From Streptomyces griseoviridis (GTDB lineage: Bacteria; Actinomycetota; Actinomycetes; Streptomycetales; Streptomycetaceae): DNA of 64,000 nt. The stretch covers positions 124,001 to 188,000 of the forward strand of contig BMSM01000011.1 in assembly GCA_014649155.1 (NCBI GenBank). Reading direction: 5' to 3'. Under the pieces are notes generated by a model. It ran no database searches, was not told the DNA's origin, and worked only from the letters and a program-made list of their open reading frames with translations. Positions 55,622-64,000 of this stretch are shown piece by piece. The position numbers and the translations under genes were made by a program. Each line of letters starts with the position of its first letter. The stretch's first letter is position 1.

Positions 55622-57859
55622 CTACTCCTCCACGGCCGCCGGAAGGGCGGCGGCCGGCCGCTGCCAGCCCCTGGACCCCCGCGCCCGCAGCCAGGCCGTC
55701 GTCTCGTCCGGCGGCATCGCCGCGGCGACCAGCCACCCCTGTACGGCGTCGCAGCCGAGATCCCGCAGCCGCTCCCAGGTCTCGTCGTCCTCGACGCCCT
55801 CGGCGACGACCAGCAGTCCCAGCGAGTGCGCGAGGTCGACCGTGCAGCGCACGATCTCCGCGTCCTCGGTGTCGACGGCCAGCCGCGCCACGAAGGAACG
55901 GTCGATCTTCAGCTCGCTGACCGGCAGCTTGCGCAGATGGACGAGGGAGGAGTACCCCGTGCCGAAGTCGTCCAGGGACATCTTCACGCCGTGCCCGGTC
56001 AGCCCGGCGAGGGTGTCGGCGGCCCGCTGCGGGTCCTCCAGCAGGACGTGTTCCGTGATCTCCAGCTGGAGCGCGCCCGCCGGGACGCCGTGCCGGGCCA
56101 GCCGCGCGGCGACCGAACCGGCGAAGCCCGGGGTGTGCACGTCACGCGGCGAGACATTGACCGCGACCGGCACGAACAGGCCCTGCGCCCGCCACCGGGC
56201 GACCTGGGCCAGCGCCGTCTCCAGCACGTACTCCGTCAGATGCGGCATCAGCCCGGAGGACTCGGCGATCGCTATGAACTCGTCCGGCGGCACCTTGCCG
56301 CGCTCCGGGTGCACCCACCGCACCAGCGCCTCCAGGCCGGCCACCTGCCCGTCGAAACGGACCTTGGGCTGGTAGTGCAGCTCCACGTCGCCCGTGTCCA
56401 GGGCGCGGCGCAGGTCGCCCAGCAGGCCGAGCCGGTCGGGGGTGTTGGAGTCCCGCTTGGACTCGTAGACCTCCACGCCCGTCCGGTCCCGCTTCGCCTG
56501 GTACATCGCCACGTCGGCGCGGCGCAGCAGCCCCTCGGCGTCCTGGCCGTGGTCGGGGAAGACGGCGACGCCCGCGCTGGCCTCCAGGACGAGGGTGAGG
56601 CCGTCCAGGTCGAGCGGGGAGCTGAGGGCGCCGACCAGGCCGCGGGCGACCCGGGTCGCGGACGTCGTGGAGTCGGCGACCGGCAGCAGGACGGCGAACT
56701 CGTCACCGCCGAGCCGCGCGGCCTCCGCCCCGCGCGGCAGCGCCGCCCGCAGCCGGTCGGCGATCTGGAGGAGCAGCCGGTCGCCGGCCAGGTGGCCAAG
56801 GGTGTCGTTGACCGAGCGGAACCGGTCGAGGTCGATCAGCATCAGGGCGGTGCGGACGCCGATGCGCTCGGCGTCGTCCAGCGCGGTCCAGATGCGCTCC
56901 TGGAGCCACTGCCGGTTGGGCAGCCCGGTCAGCGGGTCGCGCAACTGCTCCTCGGCGCGGGCGCGGGCGATCCGCAGGGTGGAGTCGAGGGCGATCAGCG
57001 GGATGGCGAACAGCGGCAGCAGCACCGGCTGCGCGAAGGCGACCACGCAGATCAGCGGCGCGATGCCGAGCAGGGCGATCGCGACCAGGCCCTGTCTGGC
57101 CAGCGCCGTGCGGGCGATGGTGGGCAGGCCGGGGCGGGGCGTGTGCAGGTACCAGAGCAGGGTGCGGGTGACGGCGAGGTAGGCGACGGCGACCAGGATC
57201 ACCTGGGGGGCCGTGGCGGGTGTCCAGGTGGCCGGGTCCCAGGGGTGCTCGACGGACGGCGCCGAGCCGCAGGCGCCGAGCAGGGCGGCGCCCGCGGCGA
57301 TGCCGAGCAGGTCCACCGCGCCGTGCAGCACGCCCTGCCGGCCGCGGCCCCGGCGGGCGGCGCCGACCAGGACGACGACGGTGAGGCTGACCAGGCCGGC
57401 CGGGACCCAGCCGTAGAGCAGCAGGACGGCGAGGGTGAGGGCGGCGCCGGAGCCGGTGCCGCCCCACCAGCGGGCGCGGCCGAGCAGCACGAGGTGGCCG
57501 ACGACGATGCCGGTGAGCACGGCCAGGGACCAGCCGGCCGCGCCGGACGGGAAGAGCGCGTGCCCGCCGGTGAACGCCCGGTAGAACCCGGCGCCCAGGA
57601 CGAACCCGGCCGCCGCGACCACCACGGCGGGCAACGTCGGCCAGGACTGGTGCCGTTCGGCGTCCGAGCCGGCACCGGACAGACCGTGGCCGGGGCCGGC
57701 GGCCGGGCGGGCGGCACCCCGGCCGGCCGGCGCGGCACCGGCGGTGCCCGGCCCGGCGCCGCCGCCCTCCGAAGGCCCCGCGGCCCACCGGCCGGCGCGC
57801 GCCGCGTCCAGCAGGCGGCGCAGCCGCGAGCCCGGGGCGGCGCTCTCGGTCGGTTCCAT
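55622..57859 (-). CDS. rmdB: Membrane GGDEF-EAL protein RmdB (c-di-GMP phosphodiesterase)
   Basis: c-di-GMP enzyme of 745 residues. After a Gly/Ala-rich N-terminus, 6 to 8 membrane helices fill residues 75-310. GGDEF at 384-388 is intact, but no RxxD inhibition site precedes it (RGAE stands there). EAL at 510-512 is intact with the supporting [26 protein letters not shown] and VAEGVE motifs, so phosphodiesterase activity is expected. The ATG at 57859 has GAGGG 6 nt upstream. Position beside ligA matches S. coelicolor RmdB, which promotes aerial growth by lowering c-di-GMP. Confidence 0.92.
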   Translation of the reverse strand: MEPTESAAPGSRLRRLLDAARAGRWAAGPSEGGGAGPGTAGAAPAGRGAARPAAGPGHGLSGAGSDAERHQSWPTLPAVVVAAAGFVLGAGFYRAFTGGHALFPSGAAGWSLAVLTGIVVGHLVLLGRARWWGGTGSGAALTLAVLLLYGWVPAGLVSLTVVVLVGAARRGRGRQGVLHGAVDLLGIAAGAALLGACGSAPSVEHPWDPATWTPATAPQVILVAVAYLAVTRTLLWYLHTPRPGLPTIARTALARQGLVAIALLGIAPLICVVAFAQPVLLPLFAIPLIALDSTLRIARARAEEQLRDPLTGLPNRQWLQERIWTALDDAERIGVRTALMLIDLDRFRSVNDTLGHLAGDRLLLQIADRLRAALPRGAEAARLGGDEFAVLLPVADSTTSATRVARGLVGALSSPLDLDGLTLVLEASAGVAVFPDHGQDAEGLLRRADVAMYQAKRDRTGVEVYESKRDSNTPDRLGLLGDLRRALDTGDVELHYQPKVRFDGQVAGLEALVRWVHPERGKVPPDEFIAIAESSGLMPHLTEYVLETALAQVARWRAQGLFVPVAVNVSPRDVHTPGFAGSVAARLARHGVPAGALQLEITEHVLLEDPQRAADTLAGLTGHGVKMSLDDFGTGYSSLVHLRKLPVSELKIDRSFVARLAVDTEDAEIVRCTVDLAHSLGLLVVAEGVEDDETWERLRDLGCDAVQGWLVAAAMPPDETTAWLRARGSRGWQRPAAALPAAVEE

Positions 57860-58131
57860 TCCCGTCCCTCTCACAGCCGGCGGTGCCCACGCCACGCGGC
57901 CCGGTGTCCGGCATCGACGTCCGACGGGCATCGACGGCTCCGCGTGGGAAAGTCCGTTTCCCGCCTCCTGCGGAGCACGGGGATGCCCCGGCCGTGGCGG
58001 GGCACGGCAGGCGCACGTCCCAACAGTAGGCCGCAGAAGGCTTCCACGGGCACCGGTCGTCGACGGTTGCCCGATTGCGCCCAGGCCACCCTTATGCATC
58101 TGGTATGCGCCGAACGGGTGGCCTTCAACCG

Positions 58132-61351
<3,220 letters not shown>

Positions 61352-61383
61352 CGGAGCAGCCTACGGAACGTTCCGCGTGCCGA

Positions 61384-62073
61384 TCACCGCCCGGGGCGCA
61401 CCGTCAGGTCGTTGACCTCGGCGTCCCGGGGCAGGTCCAGGGCCATGACGATCGTCGTGGCGACCGATTCGGGGTCGATCCAGCGCGCCGGGTCGTACTC
61501 CTTGCCCTCCTGCTGGTGCACCTTGGCCTGCATGGGGCTGGCGGTGCGGCCGGGGTAGACGGAGGTGACCCGGACGCCGTTGCCGTGCTCCTCCTGGCGC
61601 AGCGCGTCGGCGAGGGCCTTCAGGCCGTGCTTGGACGCGGCGTAGGCGGCCCACTCGGCGTGCGCGTTCAGGCCGGAGCCCGAGTTGACGAAGACCACCT
61701 GGCCCTGGGCGGCGCGGAGCTGGGGCAGCAGCAGCCGGGTCAGCTCGGCGGGCGCGACCAGGTTGACGTCGAGCTGGTGGTGCCAGGTCTTCGGGGTCAG
61801 CTCCCCGACCGGGCCGAGGTCGACGACGCCCGCGATGTGCAGCAGGGAGTCGACGCGGTCGGGCAGGGTCTGGTGGGACAGCGCCCAGGACAGCTTGTCG
61901 GGGTCGGCGAGGTCGCCGACGAGGGTGCGGGCGCCGGGGAGCGCGGCGGCCAGTTCCTTGGCGCGGCCCGCGTCGCGCGCGTGGAGCACGATCTCGTCCC
62001 CGCGCGCGTGGAGGCGGCGGGCGACGGCCGCGCCGATGCCGGAGCCGGCTCCGGTGATCACATGTGTTGCCAT
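61384..62073 (-). CDS. Short-chain dehydrogenase/reductase
   Basis: SDR of 229 residues. The cofactor motif TGAGSGIGAAVA begins at residue 6, the catalytic Ser is in VNSGSGL and the Tyr-Lys pair in YAASKHGL. It prefers NADP by the RD pair after the second strand (HARD), which is only indicative. The ATG at 62073 has no strong site; a longer frame runs to 62121. Substrate unknown. It is 32 bp before the MetE-like gene. Confidence 0.9.
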   Translation of the reverse strand: MATHVITGAGSGIGAAVARRLHARGDEIVLHARDAGRAKELAAALPGARTLVGDLADPDKLSWALSHQTLPDRVDSLLHIAGVVDLGPVGELTPKTWHHQLDVNLVAPAELTRLLLPQLRAAQGQVVFVNSGSGLNAHAEWAAYAASKHGLKALADALRQEEHGNGVRVTSVYPGRTASPMQAKVHQQEGKEYDPARWIDPESVATTIVMALDLPRDAEVNDLTVRPGR

Positions 62074-62133
62074 GCCGCCATGCTCGCACCCCTGGTGCCG
62101 TGCCCGGCGCCCCGCCGGCACGTCACCGCCGGC

Positions 62134-62673
62134 TCACGCGACGCCCCGGCTCTCCTCCAGGTAGGCGAGCGCGCCGACCGGCTCCTCGGCGAAGAACACC
62201 AGCTCGGCCAGGGGCCGCGGCAGGAACCCCTCGTCCTCCATCCGGCGGAACTGCTCCTTGAGCCCGTCGTAGAAGCCCGCGGTGTTGAGCAGGACGACCG
62301 GCTTGTCGGTGTGCCCGTGCTTCTTCAGCTCCAGGATCTCGGTGGCCTCGTCCAGGGTGCCGGTGCCGCCCACCATGATCACCACGGCGTCGGACTTCTC
62401 CAGCAGCAGCCGCTTGCGCTCGGCCAGGTCGGAGGCGATGACCATCTCCTCGACGCCCTCGCGCGCGGTGGCCGCGAGGAAGGTCACGGAGACCCCGCAG
62501 AGCCGTCCGCCGGCCTCCTGCACACCGTCCGCGACCACCTTCATCAGGCCGACGTCCGAGCCGCCCCACACGAGCGTGTGCCCGCCCTTGCCGAGCAGAG
62601 CGGCGAACTCCTTCGCGGGGCGCGTGTAGCGCTCGTCGAGGTCGGCGGCGGAGAGGAAGACGCAGATGTTCAT
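62134..62673 (-). CDS. LOG family (TIGR00730) Rossmann-fold protein
   Basis: Protein of 179 residues in the family of LONELY GUY phosphoribohydrolases, annotated earlier as lysine decarboxylases. The opening NICVFLSAADLDERY, WGGSDVGLMKVVADGV, and the signature VGGTGTLDEATEIL (usual PGGxGTxxE, here Val for Pro) are visible. LOG enzymes cleave N6-modified AMP to free cytokinin bases; the bacterial role is not certain. It is divergent from the DUF427 gene, gap 94 bp. Confidence 0.88.
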   Translation of the reverse strand: MNICVFLSAADLDERYTRPAKEFAALLGKGGHTLVWGGSDVGLMKVVADGVQEAGGRLCGVSVTFLAATAREGVEEMVIASDLAERKRLLLEKSDAVVIMVGGTGTLDEATEILELKKHGHTDKPVVLLNTAGFYDGLKEQFRRMEDEGFLPRPLAELVFFAEEPVGALAYLEESRGVA

Positions 62674-62767
62674 GGCGGCAACGGTACGGCGCCGCCCCGC
62701 CGGGGAAGAAGTCGCTTTCGCGGCGTGCTGTCACGAGGACACCGCCGGCCCGAGGAGGAGGACGATC

Positions 62768-63091
62768 GTGACCACCGGACACCGCATCACCGTGGAACCC
62801 ACCGACCGGCACGTGCGCGTGACGCGCGAGGGACAGGTCCTGGCGGAGAGCGACGAGGCGCTGCTCCTGAAGGAGACGGGCTGCCCCGACCGCTACTACC
62901 TCCCGGCCCTGGACGTCCGGGTCGACCTGCTGACCCCGTCCCGTACGACCACCCACTGCCCGTTCAAGGGCGACGCGGTCTACTGGTCGCTGCCGGACGC
63001 GCCGGACTCCGTCTGGGCGTACCCGGACCCCAAGGAGGAGGTACAGGCGATCAAGGACCACCTGTGCTTCTACGACGTCGAGGTGTCGTGA
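62768..63091 (+). CDS. DUF427 protein
   Basis: Small protein of 107 residues. The DUF427 signature is complete: RVTREGQVLAESDEALLLKE, YYLPALDVRVDLL, THCPFKGDAVYWSL and PKEEVQAIKDHLCFYDVEV. The GTG at 62768 follows GAGGAGGAGGA, a very strong site. Function unknown; the fold resembles a beta-tent binding domain. The alpha/beta hydrolase starts 38 bp downstream. Confidence 0.9.
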   Translation: MTTGHRITVEPTDRHVRVTREGQVLAESDEALLLKETGCPDRYYLPALDVRVDLLTPSRTTTHCPFKGDAVYWSLPDAPDSVWAYPDPKEEVQAIKDHLCFYDVEVS

Positions 63092-63129
63092 CGGCCTGAC
63101 CGTGCCCGGTGGGGGCAAGCTGCTCAGGC

Positions 63130-63906
63130 ATGGAGACGACACAGTCACGCGACGGCACGCCCCTCGCCCACACCCGCACCGGCCGGGGCCCGGCCGTGAT
63201 CCTGGTCAGCGGCGCCCTCTCGACGGGCGCCACCCTGGCGCCCCTGGCGGCCGCGCTCTCGGACCGCTTCGAGGTCCTGGTGTACGACCGCCGGGGCCGC
63301 GGCGGGAGCGGGGACACACCGCCCTACGCCGTCGACCGGGAGGTCGAGGACCTGGCGGCGCTGATCGAGGTGCTGGGCGGCGAGGCGTCCCTGTACGGCA
63401 TCTCGTCCGGCGGCGCGCTGGTGCTGCGGGCGGCGGCGGCCGGGCTGCCGGTGCGCCGGGCGGCCGTCTACGAGGTGCCGTACGCCCTGGACGACGCGGA
63501 CGCGGCGGCCCGCGCGGAGTACACCGAGCGGCTGACGCAGGCGCTGCGCGACGGCCGGCGCGGGGACGCGGTGGAGCTGTTCCTGCGGCTCACCGGCCTC
63601 GGCGAGGAGATGATCCGGGGCGCCCGCCGGTCGCCCATGTGGGCGGGCCTGGAGTCGGTCGCGCCGAGCCTGGCGTACGACGACGCCGTCCTGGGCGACG
63701 GGCGTCCACCGCGCGAGGCGCTGGCCGGGATCGGCGTCCCGGTGCTGGCCCTGGCGGGCGGCGCGGGCGCCCCGGCGATGCGCGCGGCGGCCCGGGAGAT
63801 CGCGGAGACGGTCCCGGACGGCCGGTACGCGGAACTCGCGGGACAGAGCCACATGGTGGAACCGGGGGTCCTGGCGCCGGCGCTGGCGGAGTTCTTCGGC
63901 GGCTGA
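63130..63906 (+). CDS. Alpha/beta hydrolase
   Basis: Hydrolase of 258 residues with the alpha/beta fold. The nucleophile elbow is YGISSGGAL (Ser about residue 98), the loop VYDRRGRGGSGDT is typical, and the catalytic His is in AGQSHMVEP near the C-terminus. The acid is probably the Asp in the IGVPVLALAGGAGAP area, which is not clear. The ATG at 63130 has only a weak site. Substrate unknown. It is 38 bp after DUF427. Confidence 0.88.
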   Translation: METTQSRDGTPLAHTRTGRGPAVILVSGALSTGATLAPLAAALSDRFEVLVYDRRGRGGSGDTPPYAVDREVEDLAALIEVLGGEASLYGISSGGALVLRAAAAGLPVRRAAVYEVPYALDDADAAARAEYTERLTQALRDGRRGDAVELFLRLTGLGEEMIRGARRSPMWAGLESVAPSLAYDDAVLGDGRPPREALAGIGVPVLALAGGAGAPAMRAAAREIAETVPDGRYAELAGQSHMVEPGVLAPALAEFFGG

Positions 63907-63933
63907 CCTGAGCGGGTGTGCCCGGGCCGGCGC

Positions 63934-64000
63934 TCAGGCCGCCCCGGCCGTCGCCCGGACGGTGGCGGCGATGGTCGCCGAGCCCACCACGCGGGTGCCG
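63934..64000 (-). CDS. 3' end of a gene, probably tRNA 2-thiouridylase MnmA
   Basis: Only the last 21 codons are inside the window. They encode GTRVVGSATIAATVRATAGA and one more Ala before TGA. The GTRVVGSATI pattern fits the C-terminal beta-barrel end of MnmA, which places s2U34 in tRNA. The fragment is short, so the family is a guess; the rest lies beyond the right edge. Confidence 0.45.
   Translation of the reverse strand, partial: GTRVVGSATIAATVRATAGAA

Overview
The window reads as chromosomal core DNA of a Streptomyces: extreme G+C in third codon positions, frequent GTG starts with GGAGG-type ribosome sites, and Streptomyces hallmark genes (conservons, AccB/AccE, the ilvBNC-serA-leuB-ilvE cluster, the c-di-GMP enzymes CdgC and RmdB, gatCAB with a small gene inserted). 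The order agrees with what I recall of the S. coelicolor SCO5544 to about SCO5490 region. I see no phage, insertion sequence, CRISPR array, tRNA or rRNA.

Layout. 562-11373 holds two tandem conservons on +, each a sensor-kinase-like membrane protein (CvnA), a roadblock protein (CvnB), a DUF742 protein (CvnC) and a small GTPase (CvnD). They share fully identical blocks, suggesting gene conversion. A strong hairpin at 11449-11483 separates them from accB-accE on -. 13452-21079 is accessory: a polysaccharide lyase 8, YceI, a TetR/EamA pair with operators, a whiJ/abaA-like trio (a frameshifted ATPase, an XRE regulator and DUF397), and a glycine-rich membrane protein. 21150-29675 (-) carries cimA with a probable isoleucine attenuator, an unusual ureAB-ureC-agmatine deiminase-tetR operon, ilvE and leuB. 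Next come a Tat lipoprotein phosphatase, proline catabolism (ProDH, PruA) with a divergent PucR activator, and serA, ilvC, ilvN, ilvB behind a leader-peptide attenuator.

42166-45243 is CdgC (intact GGDEF with I-site, dead EAL). After dehydrogenases, a sugar dehydrogenase lipoprotein and small proteins comes gatC-gatA-small protein-gatB for Gln-tRNA/Asn-tRNA amidation. A TetR/DUF4267 pair with perfect duplicated operators, RmdB (intact GGDEF and EAL), ligA, a MetE-like protein, an SDR, a LOG protein, DUF427, an alpha/beta hydrolase and the 3' end of a probable mnmA complete the window.

Main themes are branched-chain amino acid and serine synthesis (cimA, ilvBNC, ilvE, leuB, serA) under leader-peptide control, and signalling (two conservons, two c-di-GMP enzymes, a whiJ-like locus). 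The most intriguing system is the four-gene urease-like/agmatine deiminase operon. Agmatine deiminase makes N-carbamoylputrescine, a substituted urea, and the adjacent urease paralogue keeps its metal ligands but has an altered active-site loop and flap. It may therefore hydrolyse a substituted urea rather than urea.
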